A stretch of 64,000 nt of DNA, from positions 392,713 through 456,712 of the forward strand of contig NZ_KE557273.1 in the NCBI RefSeq assembly GCF_000442255.1, given 5' to 3'. Shown piece after piece: positions 43,609-53,998 of this stretch. The position numbers were made by a program, and so were the translations under genes. The number at the start of each line of letters is the position of its first letter. The stretch's first letter is position 1. The notes beneath the pieces were generated by a model that saw only the letters and a list, made by a program, of their open reading frames with translations, did no database searches and was not told the DNA's origin. The stretch comes from Salipiger mucosus DSM 16094 (GTDB lineage Bacteria > Pseudomonadota > Alphaproteobacteria > Rhodobacterales > Rhodobacteraceae).

Positions 43609-44697
43609 TCACAGCAGGTGTCCCGACTTGGCAGCCTTCACCGCGAGGTAGGCCGCGTTGTGCGAGGTCTCGCCCACCTTCAGCGGCACCCGTTCCGTCA
43701 CCTCGATCCCGCAGCGCTCCATCATGGCGATCTTCGCCGGATTGTTGGTCAGCAGCCGCACCGCGCCGAAGCCCATGCGCCGCAGGATCTCGGCCCCCAG
43801 CCGGAAATCGCGCTCGTCGTCCTCGAAGCCCAGCCGGTGGTTGGCCTCCACCGTGTCGAAGCCCTGGTCCTGCAGCGCATAGGCGCGCATCTTGTTGGCC
43901 AGCCCGATGCCCCGGCCCTCCTGGTTGAGGTAGAGCAGCACCCCCGCGCCCTCCTGGCCCATCTGCGCCAGCGCCGCGTTCAGCTGCGGGCCGCAGTCGC
44001 ACTTGAGCGAGCCCAGCAGGTCACCGGTGAAACAGGCCGAGTGCAGCCGCGCCAGCACCGGCGCGTGGCGGTCCGGGCGGCCGATCTCGACGGCGTAGTG
44101 CTCCTCCGAGCCATCCTCGGGCCGGAAGATGTGCAGCCGGGCCTGTTCCGCCGCGCGCAGCGGCACGCGGGCCGAGACGACGTGATCCAGGGCCGCCAGC
44201 GTCAGCATGTGCGGTGCGGCGACGTCGGCGTCGATCAGCGTCAGCGTCTCGCGCGGGGCCAGCCCCTCGGGATACTCAAGCGGAAGGACCACGGCCGCCG
44301 GCAGCATGCGTGCGGACTTGCACAGCGTCACCGCCAGCCGCTGCAGCGAGGCATCGCCCCCGCGCCGCGTTTCGAGCGGGCCCTTCATCGGCATGGTCAG
44401 GTCGTCCTTGGGGTCGGCGAGCCCCTGCACCCAGGCGGCATCGGCCCCCGCGGGCAGCACCACGCGCGCCACTTCGCCGTCGTAGGCGCGCGCCTTCAGC
44501 GTCTCGGCCCGCCGCGCCGTCAGCACGAGGTCGGGCGCGCCCATCGCCTGGACGGCCGCCAGCCGCCGGGGCTCCAGCACCTCGGCCGCCAGCACCAGCG
44601 CCCCGCCGGCGGCGCCCTGCAGCACCACCGGCACGCCCATGCGCAGGTCGGCGCGGGCGCGGGCCAGCAGTTCGGCAAGATCGGGAGCAAGCGGCAT
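43609..44697 (-). CDS. ribA: GTP cyclohydrolase II with degenerate RibB-like N-terminal domain
   Basis: First step of riboflavin synthesis: GTP to 2,5-diamino-6-ribosylamino-pyrimidinone phosphate. 362 residues from ATG 44697. The C-terminal domain (about 165-355) has the zinc cysteines 222, 233 and 235 in SACFTGDLLGSLKCDCG, then YLNQEGRGIGLANKM and the arginine finger region. The N-terminal 160 residues have the length and position of a dihydroxybutanone-phosphate synthase (RibB) domain, but the acidic REnEGD metal motif is replaced by GAAGGA, so only the RibA half should be active. Divergent from the response regulator gene. Confidence 0.85.
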   Translation of the reverse strand: MPLAPDLAELLARARADLRMGVPVVLQGAAGGALVLAAEVLEPRRLAAVQAMGAPDLVLTARRAETLKARAYDGEVARVVLPAGADAAWVQGLADPKDDLTMPMKGPLETRRGGDASLQRLAVTLCKSARMLPAAVVLPLEYPEGLAPRETLTLIDADVAAPHMLTLAALDHVVSARVPLRAAEQARLHIFRPEDGSEEHYAVEIGRPDRHAPVLARLHSACFTGDLLGSLKCDCGPQLNAALAQMGQEGAGVLLYLNQEGRGIGLANKMRAYALQDQGFDTVEANHRLGFEDDERDFRLGAEILRRMGFGAVRLLTNNPAKIAMMERCGIEVTERVPLKVGETSHNAAYLAVKAAKSGHLL

Positions 44698-44850
44698 GAC
44701 GGGTTCCGGGTGCGATGGCCGCCGGAGAATAGCGACGCAACCTTGTAACAAAAGCCCGCGACGGACACGAGGGCGTGAAAGCGATGCAGTAAAACTTGCC
44801 CGCGTGCAACCGTGCTCACATTTCAGCGTTCAGGACCAAAGGAGATGAAA

Positions 44851-45537
44851 ATGGCCCAGATCAAGAACATCCTGCTCGTTGATGACGACGACGACCTGCG
44901 CGAGGCGCTGGCCGAGCAGCTCGTCATGACCGAGGACTTCGAGGTGTTCGAGGCCGAGAGCGGCGCCGCCGCCATGAGCCGGGTCAAGGAGCAGATCCAC
45001 GACCTGATCATCCTCGACGTCGGCCTGCCCGACACCGACGGCCGCGAGCTGTGCAAGCTGATGCGCAAGCAGGGCGTCAAGTCGCCCATCGTCATGCTCA
45101 CCGGCCACGACACCGACGCCGACACGATCCTGGGCCTTGATTCCGGCGCCAACGACTATGTCGCCAAGCCCTTCAAGTTCCCGGTGCTGCTTGCCCGCCT
45201 GCGCGCCCAGCTGCGCCAGCACGAACAGTCCGAGGACGCGGTCTTCGCCGTCGGCCCCTATTCCTTCAAGCCCGCCATGAAGATGCTGGTGACCGAGGAC
45301 GACCGCAAGATCCGCCTGACGGAGAAGGAAACCAACATCCTGAAGTTCCTCTACCGCTCGACAGAGGGCGTCGTGCCGCGCGACGTGCTGCTGCACGAGG
45401 TCTGGGGGTACAACGCCGGCGTGACGACTCACACGCTGGAAACGCACATCTACAGGTTGCGTCAGAAGATCGAGCCGGATCCGTCGAACGCCCGGATTCT
45501 GGTGACGGAGTCGGGCGGCTACCGCCTTGTTGCCTGA
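44851..45537 (+). CDS. OmpR/PhoB-type two-component response regulator
   Basis: 228 residues from ATG 44851 (an in-frame ATG at 44845 overlaps the AAAGGAG ribosome-binding site). Receiver domain with acidic pocket DDDDD (11-15), phospho-acceptor Asp56 (LIILDVGLP), Thr in MLTGHD and Lys in AKPFKF; C-terminal winged helix (about 130-228, LTEKETNILKFLY and THTLETHIYRLRQKI). No sensor kinase is adjacent, so it is an orphan in this window. The same arrangement is common in Rhodobacterales, but no specific name can be given safely. Confidence 0.92.
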   Translation: MAQIKNILLVDDDDDLREALAEQLVMTEDFEVFEAESGAAAMSRVKEQIHDLIILDVGLPDTDGRELCKLMRKQGVKSPIVMLTGHDTDADTILGLDSGANDYVAKPFKFPVLLARLRAQLRQHEQSEDAVFAVGPYSFKPAMKMLVTEDDRKIRLTEKETNILKFLYRSTEGVVPRDVLLHEVWGYNAGVTTHTLETHIYRLRQKIEPDPSNARILVTESGGYRLVA

Positions 45538-45639
45538 TTTTCAATCCATTTCCGGCGAGGTGTTGCAAATCTGCCCGACCCGCGAAGAAGGCGCAGATTG
45601 ACCGAGATCAACGCTGTAAATTGAGCTATCCTCTACTTA

Positions 45640-45727
45640 GATACTCCTGAGTTCCCGTTGCATGTGCGGGTCATCACATGCACCTCCCTGTTGGACCTGG
45701 CCGGGCTTTGTGCCCGGCCTTTTTTTG
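45640..45727 (+). ncRNA. Candidate small RNA with intrinsic terminator
   Basis: In the 325-base gap after the response regulator there is a perfect 7-bp stem GCATGTG/CACATGC (about 45660-45681), a single-stranded ACCTCCCTG segment (an anti-Shine-Dalgarno-like CCTCC), and then a textbook terminator. The order hairpin, pyrimidine-rich loop, terminator is that of many alphaproteobacterial small RNAs. A TTGACC at 45598-45603 could be a -35 box, but no matching -10 at standard distance is clear, so the 5' end is a guess. It could also be just the 3' UTR of the regulator mRNA. The rest of the gap (45728-45862) shows nothing. Confidence 0.35.
45699..45726 (+). terminator. Rho-independent terminator
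   Basis: GGCCGGGC (45699-45706), loop TTTGT, GCCCGGCC (45712-45719), then seven T (45720-45726). Perfect 8-bp GC stem plus T-run on the + strand. It ends either the response regulator transcript or the candidate small RNA. Confidence 0.9.
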
Positions 45728-45862
45728 TCCGCACCGCTCGGCAGGGCCTTGATGCACGCTTAGGTTGATCCACTCGCCTGCGCCAGGCAGGCGCAGCGAC
45801 GGGCCGGGACGCCGTGCGCAGGGGCCTGTCCCTCGCGCGCGCGGCATGATAGGCGACCTGCC

Positions 45863-46681
45863 ATGTTTCCGATCTCGACTCATCAGGCCCTGCCGGACGT
45901 CCCCCGCCGGCTTCAGCACCCCTACGACAACCTGCCGGTGCTGGACTGGTGGAAGTACGACTACGACCACGTCTACGTCGTGCTGAACCCCTTCTTCCGC
46001 GTCCCGGGCTACAGCCCCGAGACCGCCGCCTACGGCCCGGTGCGCCTCGCGTTGCCGGTCTCCGAACTCGAGGAGCTGCTCGAGGAGGGCGTGCCGCTGC
46101 GCGACAACGAGGCGCCCGACGGGTTCGAGGAGACCATCAAGGGCACCGGCCAGCCCGTGCGCTGGGCCGACGTGGCCGCCTCCATCGGGGCGATGGACTT
46201 CCCGGCCTTCGCGCGGACCCTGTGGCTGTCTATTATCGCGGGCGATCCCGACGAGATGGACCTCGACATGCTCGACCGGCTCGACGCCTACTGCCGCGAG
46301 ACGGCGCTCTACACCCCCGAGGAGGACGTGCTGCCACCGGTGCTCGAGCCCGTGCTGGGCCGCTACCTGGCAGGCATGGGCCTTGACGAGGTGACACTCT
46401 GGAGCGAGGGGCGCGAAAGCTCGCGCGACTGCGCGGTCTCGGCCTTCGGGCGCGACGCGCCGCCTGTGGTGCTGCCGGGCCAGAAGCTCTCGGCGATCTC
46501 GGCGCCCGGCATGATGCTCACCTGGGCCTACGACGACGTGGCGGGCCTGCTGGCGCTGACCGACGAGATGCGCCAGCGCATCGACCCGTCCGAGCATTTC
46601 GAGGGCTTCTGGGCCGCCGCCGACACCACCTCGGTCGTCTTTGCCCCCGAGGATGCGCCGGCCCCCGAACGCCGCAACTGA
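45863..46681 (+). CDS. Conserved hypothetical protein
   Basis: 272 residues with no family I can name. The composition is acidic, without signal peptide or membrane helices, so it is probably cytosolic. Notable segments: PYDNLPVLDWWKYDYDHVYVVLNPFF near the start (aromatic-rich), and MMLTWAYDDVAGLLALTDEMRQRI near the end. Codon use matches the neighbouring core genes, so it is probably a genuine lineage-specific gene. It starts at ATG 45863 with AGGCGACCTGCC upstream, a weak site, and ends just before a strong bidirectional hairpin shared with pnp. Confidence 0.65.
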   Translation: MFPISTHQALPDVPRRLQHPYDNLPVLDWWKYDYDHVYVVLNPFFRVPGYSPETAAYGPVRLALPVSELEELLEEGVPLRDNEAPDGFEETIKGTGQPVRWADVAASIGAMDFPAFARTLWLSIIAGDPDEMDLDMLDRLDAYCRETALYTPEEDVLPPVLEPVLGRYLAGMGLDEVTLWSEGRESSRDCAVSAFGRDAPPVVLPGQKLSAISAPGMMLTWAYDDVAGLLALTDEMRQRIDPSEHFEGFWAAADTTSVVFAPEDAPAPERRN

Positions 46682-46710
46682 AAACGCCCCGGCGCAGGGC
46701 CGGGGCGTTT
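46682..46710. terminator. Bidirectional terminator between the hypothetical gene and pnp
   Basis: AAACGCCCCGGC (46682-46693) pairs with GCCGGGGCGTTT (46699-46710), loop GCAGG. The A-run on one side and T-run on the other let it work in both directions between convergent genes. Confidence 0.85.
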
Positions 46711-46727
46711 CCTCCGTTCCGTCAGGT

Positions 46728-46750
46728 GCGATCCTTCGGCGAAGGATCGC
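46728..46750 (-). terminator. Hairpin just 3' of pnp
   Basis: GCGATCCTTC (46728-46737) and GAAGGATCGC (46741-46750) form a perfect 10-bp stem with a three-base loop, 10 bases beyond the pnp stop. There is no T-run, so it probably protects the pnp transcript end ahead of the terminator further on. Confidence 0.6.
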
Positions 46751-46760
46751 AGTCGCGGCC

Positions 46761-48905
<2,145 letters not shown>

Positions 48906-49241
48906 TTTCGTATCCTGTAAGGGAGCGCTCGCGGGCCCTCCCGCGTCTCCCGGTGTCGTGGCGGCCCCATTGCCGCCGCCCCCTTATCCTCTTGCACGCG
49001 CCCGGGGGCTGAAGGCGTCACGTCTCAGATGTGGGCGCGCATACAGCAGAATGCCGGTTTTGGAAAGCTTGGAATTCGGATCGGACACCGCAGCGTGAGG
49101 CTCGGGGCGCCTGCCGAAGACGCCTTTGCGGGCTGCCGGGGGCACCATTCCCGGGGTTCTGGCACGCCGGGCTTGCGTTGCGCCAAGAGGCGCGGCTAGC
49201 CTCCGAGTCAGGGATGCAGGTTTATTTCAGGTAGGTTTTCG
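48906..49241. other. Gene-free gap, pnp leader and start region of the beta-propeller gene
   Basis: 336 bases with no credible gene. The pnp-proximal part (48906-49000) is very GC-rich with several short inverted repeats, as expected of an autoregulated pnp leader, but no single long hairpin stands out. Near the other gene, TTTATTTCAGGTAGG at about 49211-49230 gives its ribosome-binding site. No promoter could be assigned confidently. Confidence 0.4.
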
Positions 49242-50639
49242 ATGCAGTGCTTTGCCCCGCGCCCCGCGCTTTCTCTCCTCGCTCTCGCCGCTGCCCTCGG
49301 CGTATCGAACCCCGCCGTCGCGTCGACGCTTCAGCCGGCGCCCGTCCTCAACTCGACGCTCACGGTCGAGGTCTCGCATGTCGGCAACGTCCGTGGCGAG
49401 GGCGGCAGCAGCAACATCGCCGAGCCGGTGGCCGTAGGCGACGATCTCTACGTGGTCGACCAGGGGGCGCGAACCATCTCGATCGCCGGAAGCGATGGCA
49501 TGCGCAGCGTGCTGGACGAGTCCTCTCTGCCCGCTGGTGTCAGCCTTGAGGGCGGGACCGGGATCGTCAACATCGCGGGCGAGGGCGACCGGGTCTACGT
49601 CGGGATGTATTCCTCGACCCTGCCCACCGGCTTCGACACGCCGGCTGCCCTGCCGGACGATCCCAGCTACAGCACCGGCCAGCCAAGGTTCGACCTCGTC
49701 TATGCCTACGACCGCGCCGCCGACGGCTCGCTCGTAAATCCTGTGCCGGTCACGGCTTTCGAGGCGACGACCGGGGGCCATCGCGGTGGAGGCATGCTGG
49801 TGCTGCCGAACGGGGACCTGCTCTACGCCCGCGGCGACAACCTCAGCCAGCACTACGACGGTCTCTCTGCGCCGCAGGATCCCGGCTCGACCCTGTCGAA
49901 GCTGCTGGTGATCGACGGCGAGACCGGCGCCGTCGAGGTCGCCGCCATGGGCATCCGCAACGTCCAGCACATGACCTATGCCGACGACACGCGCGAGCGC
50001 ATCGTCTTTTCCGACATCGGCTGGACCGTCGCCGAGGAAATCAACGCGATCGCCGTGTCAGACCTGACCGACACCGCCACGGTCGAGAACTTCGGCTGGG
50101 GGCGCAACGCCGACGGTTTTGCACGCGAGGGGTCGTTCTACGTCAGTGAAGGCCCCGAATCCGAGGCCGAGGTGGTGGGCATCGCCCCGCCCGGCGAAGT
50201 GGGCTTCCACCAGCCCTTCGCCCAGTTCGGCCGCGAGGACCGGGACGACTTCTTCGCGGTCAGCGGCCCCGTCACGTCCGCCTCGTCCTTCAGCGACATC
50301 GGGATGCTCTTCGGCAACCTGGTCGAGGGCGATCTCTATGCGACCCTGGCCGGGGCCGAGGGGACCCTGAACGACGTCTATTCCGTCGCCCTGGTCGACG
50401 GGACCGGCGCGGAGACGACCCTTCAGGCGCTGCTGGGCCGCAGCCGCATCGACCTGCGCTTCTTCAATTTCGCGGACGGCAGCGCCGGCCTCATGTCCGA
50501 ACGCAGCGGAGACATCTTTCGACTGTCCGAGATCATCGTCCCCGTGCCGCTGCCGGCGGGCGGGGTGCTGCTGCTGGGGGCGCTCGCGGGCCTTCTTGGG
50601 ACCCGGCGCCGCGCCCGCCGGGCGCAGGTGGCGCCCTGA
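49242..50639 (+). CDS. Secreted PQQ-sugar-dehydrogenase-like beta-propeller with VPLPA-CTERM tail
   Basis: 465 residues: signal peptide (about 1-28), a six-bladed-propeller domain of the soluble glucose/sorbosone dehydrogenase type (about 40-425; MGIRNVQHMTYADD, FSDIGWTVAEEINAI and ENFGWG correspond to conserved family segments), and a C-terminal VPLPAGG motif (about 435-441) followed by a hydrophobic helix and an Arg cluster (RRRARR). That tripartite tail is the VPLPA-CTERM exosortase sorting signal of Rhodobacterales. The protein is thus probably processed at the cell surface. Substrate and PQQ use are unknown. It lies between rpsO and pnp on the opposite strand. Confidence 0.82.
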   Translation: MQCFAPRPALSLLALAAALGVSNPAVASTLQPAPVLNSTLTVEVSHVGNVRGEGGSSNIAEPVAVGDDLYVVDQGARTISIAGSDGMRSVLDESSLPAGVSLEGGTGIVNIAGEGDRVYVGMYSSTLPTGFDTPAALPDDPSYSTGQPRFDLVYAYDRAADGSLVNPVPVTAFEATTGGHRGGGMLVLPNGDLLYARGDNLSQHYDGLSAPQDPGSTLSKLLVIDGETGAVEVAAMGIRNVQHMTYADDTRERIVFSDIGWTVAEEINAIAVSDLTDTATVENFGWGRNADGFAREGSFYVSEGPESEAEVVGIAPPGEVGFHQPFAQFGREDRDDFFAVSGPVTSASSFSDIGMLFGNLVEGDLYATLAGAEGTLNDVYSVALVDGTGAETTLQALLGRSRIDLRFFNFADGSAGLMSERSGDIFRLSEIIVPVPLPAGGVLLLGALAGLLGTRRRARRAQVAP

Positions 50640-50645
50640 AACGCG

Positions 50646-50674
50646 AAACGCCCGCTCGGATCGAGCGGGCGTTT
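50646..50674. terminator. Bidirectional terminator between the propeller gene and rpsO
   Basis: AAACGCCCGCTCG (50646-50658) and CGAGCGGGCGTTT (50662-50674) form a perfect 13-bp stem with a three-base loop, with A/T runs at both ends. It serves the two convergent genes. Confidence 0.9.
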
Positions 50675-50697
50675 GCGAATTCCGTGCCAGGCTGGGC

Positions 50698-50967
50698 TCA
50701 GCGGCGGATGCCGAGGCGCTTGATGAGTTCGCGGTAGCGATCCTCTTCCTTGCCCTTCAGGTAGTCGAGCAGCTTGCGGCGCTGGGCCACCAGCTTCAGA
50801 AGGCCACGACGCGAGTGGTTGTCCTTCTTGTGGGTCTTGAAGTGCTCGGTCAGCGTCGCGATGCGGCTGGTCAGGATGGCCACCTGGACCTCGGGCGAAC
50901 CGGTGTCGCCGTCCTTGGTGGCATATTCCTTCATCAGGCGGGTCTTTTCTTCGGCGGTGATCGACAT
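50698..50967 (-). CDS. rpsO: 30S ribosomal protein S15
   Basis: 89 residues, the standard bacterial length. Typical S15 sequence: [29 protein letters not shown] at the start region, [19 protein letters not shown] in the centre (16S rRNA contacts) and [21 protein letters not shown] at the end. It binds 16S rRNA early in 30S assembly. The 163-base gap upstream (50968-51130) would hold its promoter and leader; I see no clear boxes. Confidence 0.98.
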   Translation of the reverse strand: MSITAEEKTRLMKEYATKDGDTGSPEVQVAILTSRIATLTEHFKTHKKDNHSRRGLLKLVAQRRKLLDYLKGKEEDRYRELIKRLGIRR

Positions 50968-51130
50968 CGGGGTCTCCTTCGTGGGTTGGTGTGGATGGCG
51001 CAGGCCGGGATGTCGTCCAGCTCAGGCCCTTGGAGAGGCCGCCCCGGATGGGCGGATGCGCGCATATAGGGTGATTCCGGCGCGGTGAAAAGGAAAAAGT
51101 CGGCTGGCCGAGGGCGTGCCCGGGGCCGCC

Positions 51131-52096
51131 TCAGCCCGCCGGAAGCTGCGCGGCGGCGCCCGCCGGGATCAGCACCACGTCCTCGATCGCGGGCGCATCG
51201 GTGGCGGGCAGGACGGCCAGGGTGACACCGCCCACGACCACTTCGGTCATCTCCCGGTCCACTGCACTATCGCGCAGCGCGACCTCGGGCGGCGCGATCC
51301 CGTCCTCCTCGTAGACCACCACCATGCGGTCCTCGAGCGCGTCGAAGTCCATCAGCCGCGCCGGCGCCTCTGTTTCCGCCGCATCGAGCCGGAACAGGTC
51401 GGCCCCCGCGCCACCTGTCGCGATGTCGCCCGCGCCGATGTCGAGCGTGTCGTCGCCGTCGCCCGCGTTGAGGAAATCTCCGCCATCGCCCACGCCCGCC
51501 CGGCCCGAGAGCACATCGTTCCCGCCGCCGCCGAACAACGTGTCGATCCCGAGCCCGCCGCTCAGCCTGTCGTCGCCCTCGCGGCCGTGCAGCGCGTCGG
51601 CCCCGTCGCCGCCCGACAGCAGGTCGTCGCCCAGCCCGCCCTGCAGCACGTCGTCTCCGTCTCCGCCCCGCAGCGTGTCGGACCCGTCGTGACCGAACAG
51701 GGCGTCATCGCCCGCGCCGCCGCGCAGCAGGTCGCCCCCGGCCTCGCCGTGCAGCGTGTCGTTGCCGGCGCCGCCAAGCAGACTGTCGGTGCCGTCGCCA
51801 CCCATGAGTTCGTCGTCATCCCCGGCGCCCGAGAGCAGGTCGTCACCGCCGGCCCCGCCCAGAAGGTCGGTCCAGGGCGTCCCCTCCAGCGTGTCGGCCC
51901 CGCCGCCACCCGACGCGATCCGTCCGGCGCCCGGCGTCGCCCCCTCCGATGCCGGAGCCGTCGCGCCGACCCGCGCGGTGTCGTCCCCGGTGTCTTCGGG
52001 GTCGTCAAGATCGTCCTCCGCGTCGGGGCCCTGCGTGGAGATCACGGCCAGCGAGCCGAGTACCATCATTCCCATCAAACCCGTAAGCCAGAGCAT
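51131..52096 (-). CDS. RTX-repeat calcium-binding protein with N-terminal membrane anchor
   Basis: 321 residues. N-terminal hydrophobic segment (about 1-20, [15 protein letters not shown]) is followed by an acidic linker and about twelve glycine/aspartate nonapeptides of the GGxGxDxLx type (about 63-230), for example [10 protein letters not shown] and [10 protein letters not shown], which fold as a calcium-bound parallel beta-roll. The C-terminal part (about 235-321) has no recognised toxin or enzyme domain. The N-terminal anchor differs from typical type I-secreted RTX proteins, which have no N-terminal signal. A surface or periplasmic calcium-binding role is likely; partner unknown. Confidence 0.8.
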   Translation of the reverse strand: MLWLTGLMGMMVLGSLAVISTQGPDAEDDLDDPEDTGDDTARVGATAPASEGATPGAGRIASGGGGADTLEGTPWTDLLGGAGGDDLLSGAGDDDELMGGDGTDSLLGGAGNDTLHGEAGGDLLRGGAGDDALFGHDGSDTLRGGDGDDVLQGGLGDDLLSGGDGADALHGREGDDRLSGGLGIDTLFGGGGNDVLSGRAGVGDGGDFLNAGDGDDTLDIGAGDIATGGAGADLFRLDAAETEAPARLMDFDALEDRMVVVYEEDGIAPPEVALRDSAVDREMTEVVVGGVTLAVLPATDAPAIEDVVLIPAGAAAQLPAG

Positions 52097-52171
52097 CGGC
52101 CGTTCCTCGCAAGACGCGCGGCAGTTTCACCCGGCACGCCCCGGCCGATCAACGCATTTCGCCGCTCGAGG

Positions 52172-52693
52172 TTAACGCCGCGTGAGCCCCCGGGTTTCCG
52201 CGGGCCAGGGCTGCGGGCTGGTGGCATAGGGCACGTAGAGCGGATGTCGGGGATGCCCCTCGCGCGTGAGCCCGAGGTGATGCAGCGGACCGTCCAGCGC
52301 CTCGGCCATCTGCGGGCCGCGGCCCAGGTGCGCGCCGTGCACGCCCCAGGCGGCCAGCGTCATGTCCGCGCCCGCGTGCCAGTCGACAAGCAGCGCATCG
52401 GTCTCCGGCCCCACCGGCTCGGGGGCCGCGCGCAGCTCGCGCGGGCGCGTCGCGCGAAAGGAGAACAGGTTGGCGATCCGCATCGCGCCGAAGCCCAGCC
52501 GCACCGCGCGCCGCTGGCAGCGCTCGATGGTCGGATCGTTGCGCGCCTCGTCCGCGGTCGAGGGATTGAGCATGACGTAGAGCAGGCAGGGCCCCTCGGC
52601 CCACCGCCGCTCCAGCCCGTAGCGATAGGCCCCGCAGCGCGAGTAGAGCGCGCGCGACCGGATCCCCTCCGCCTCGTGATGCCGTTCGATCAT
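52172..52693 (-). CDS. DUF1643 family protein
   Basis: 173 residues from ATG 52693. The family's typical opening is present: RYGLERRW and VMLNPSTADEARNDPTIERC, then GFGAMRIANLFSFRATRP, and LHHLGLTREGHPRHPLYVPY near the end. DUF1643 proteins are small soluble proteins of unknown biochemical function, widespread in bacteria and phages. The neighbouring threonine-dehydratase gene diverges from it, with 123 bases between the starts. The family identification is firm; the function is not known. Confidence 0.85.
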   Translation of the reverse strand: MIERHHEAEGIRSRALYSRCGAYRYGLERRWAEGPCLLYVMLNPSTADEARNDPTIERCQRRAVRLGFGAMRIANLFSFRATRPRELRAAPEPVGPETDALLVDWHAGADMTLAAWGVHGAHLGRGPQMAEALDGPLHHLGLTREGHPRHPLYVPYATSPQPWPAETRGLTRR

Positions 52694-52816
52694 GTCGCCC
52701 TCCTGCCGCGCGCCGGGCCCGCCCGCAAGCCCTGTTCCGTGCGGGGCGGCCAAGCGCAGTTGACAGCCGCCGTCCCGCCGCGCACCTTCGCGCGGCCCGC
52801 AGAAGGATCCCGCATC

Positions 52817-53785
52817 ATGGACATCGCCCGTATCGAGGCCGCCGCCACGCGGCTCGCCGGTCACGCGCGCCGCACGCCGCTGCTCTCCTCGCCGTTCCTC
52901 GACGAGGTCGCCGGCCGCCGCGTCCTGGTCAAGCCCGAGTGCCTGCAGCATACCGGCAGTTTCAAGTTCCGCGGCGCCTGGGCGGCGGTCTCGGCGCTGG
53001 CCCCGGAGGTGCGAAAGCGCGGCATCATCGCGTTTTCCTCGGGCAACCACGCGCAGGGCATCGCGGCGGCGGCGCGGATGCACGGGATCCCGGCGGCGAT
53101 CATCATGCCCTCGGACGCGCCGGCGGCCAAGGTCGCGGGCACGCGGGGTCTCGGCGCCGAGGTGGTGTCCTACGACCGCGCCACCGGCGACCGCGACGCC
53201 ATCGGCGCGGCGCTATCCGAAGAGCGCGGGCTCACGCTGGTCAAGCCCTTCGACGAGCCCGAGGTGATCGCGGGGCAGGGGACCTGCGGGCTCGAGATCG
53301 CCGAACAGGCGTCCGAGGCAGGCGTCACCACGGGCGACGTGCTGGTCTGCTGCGGTGGTGGCGGGCTGACCTCCGGGATCGCGCTGGCGCTCGAGGCGAA
53401 GGCGCCCGGCCTGCGCGTCCGCCCGGTCGAGCCGCAGGGCTTCGACGACGTGGCCCGCTCGCTCGCGGCGGGCGGTATCCGGCGCAACGACAAGCTTTCC
53501 GGCGGGATCTGCGACGCCATCGTCACCCCGCAGCCGGGCGAGCTGACCTTCCCGATCATGTCCCGCCTCTGCGGGCCGGGCCTTGCGGTCTCCGAGGACG
53601 AGGTGCTGCGCGCCATGGCGCTGGCCTTCCGTCACCTCAAGATCGTGGCCGAGCCCGGCGGCGCCGTTGCGCTGGCGGCCGCGCTCTTCCACGGAGATGC
53701 GCTGGAGGGCGAGACGGTGGTGGCCACCGTTTCGGGCGGCAACGTCGATCCCGCGACCTTCGCCCGGGCGCTGGAGATCGCCTGA
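52817..53785 (+). CDS. PLP-dependent threonine/serine dehydratase-like enzyme
   Basis: 322 residues from ATG 52817; the open frame extends back to 51116 through other genes, which was rejected. Fold type II PLP enzyme: Schiff-base Lys50 in TGSFKFRGA, substrate/PLP loop FSSGNHAQGIA, phosphate loop CCGGGGLTSGIA and VSGGNVDP near the end. It resembles short, regulatory-domain-free threonine dehydratases and serine racemases, deaminating threonine or serine to a 2-oxoacid plus ammonia. Lacks the ACT-like domain, so allosteric isoleucine control is not expected. Confidence 0.87.
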   Translation: MDIARIEAAATRLAGHARRTPLLSSPFLDEVAGRRVLVKPECLQHTGSFKFRGAWAAVSALAPEVRKRGIIAFSSGNHAQGIAAAARMHGIPAAIIMPSDAPAAKVAGTRGLGAEVVSYDRATGDRDAIGAALSEERGLTLVKPFDEPEVIAGQGTCGLEIAEQASEAGVTTGDVLVCCGGGGLTSGIALALEAKAPGLRVRPVEPQGFDDVARSLAAGGIRRNDKLSGGICDAIVTPQPGELTFPIMSRLCGPGLAVSEDEVLRAMALAFRHLKIVAEPGGAVALAAALFHGDALEGETVVATVSGGNVDPATFARALEIA

Positions 53786-53812
53786 CCGAGGGCCCGGAAC
53801 GCCACGCCAGGC

Positions 53813-53998
53813 TCAGGGATCGAGGCGGCGCGCCTCCTCGATCAGCATGACCGGGATGCCCTCGCGGATCGGGAAGGCGAGGTTGGCCGCGCGGCTCACC
53901 AGTTCCTGCTTTTCCGGATCGTATTCCAGAACCGTGTGGCTGGCCGGGCAGACCAGCGCCTCCAGCATGTGCCGGTCGAAGGCCGGGGTCTCGGTCAT
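53813..53998 (-). CDS. Trm112/UPF0434-like small protein
   Basis: 61 residues from ATG 53998, translationally coupled to the upstream gene (ATGA). Sequence features [20 protein letters not shown] and [17 protein letters not shown] match the YcaR/UPF0434 Trm112-like family, whose eukaryotic relatives activate methyltransferases; one of the usual zinc-binding cysteines is present (VCP). In many alphaproteobacteria it follows a Lon-N-domain gene, as here. Confidence 0.85.
   Translation of the reverse strand: MTETPAFDRHMLEALVCPASHTVLEYDPEKQELVSRAANLAFPIREGIPVMLIEEARRLDP

Noticed and set aside
44851..45537. Naming the response regulator after a known regulator such as CenR or PetR
   Set aside because: The domain type is clear, but nothing in the sequence or neighbourhood distinguishes between OmpR-family orthologues.
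49242..49970. Antisense open frames over the propeller gene (minus strand)
   Set aside because: No signal, domain or ribosome-binding site; the plus-strand gene has a signal peptide and sorting tail.
51131..52096. RTX toxin or haemolysin
   Set aside because: Only calcium-binding repeats are present, with no toxin domain or HlyBD-type secretion genes nearby.
51116..53785. A single 889-codon open frame
   Set aside because: Only the last 322 codons form the dehydratase; the earlier part runs antisense to the RTX and DUF1643 genes and is Arg/Ala-rich, as usual for GC-rich shadow frames.
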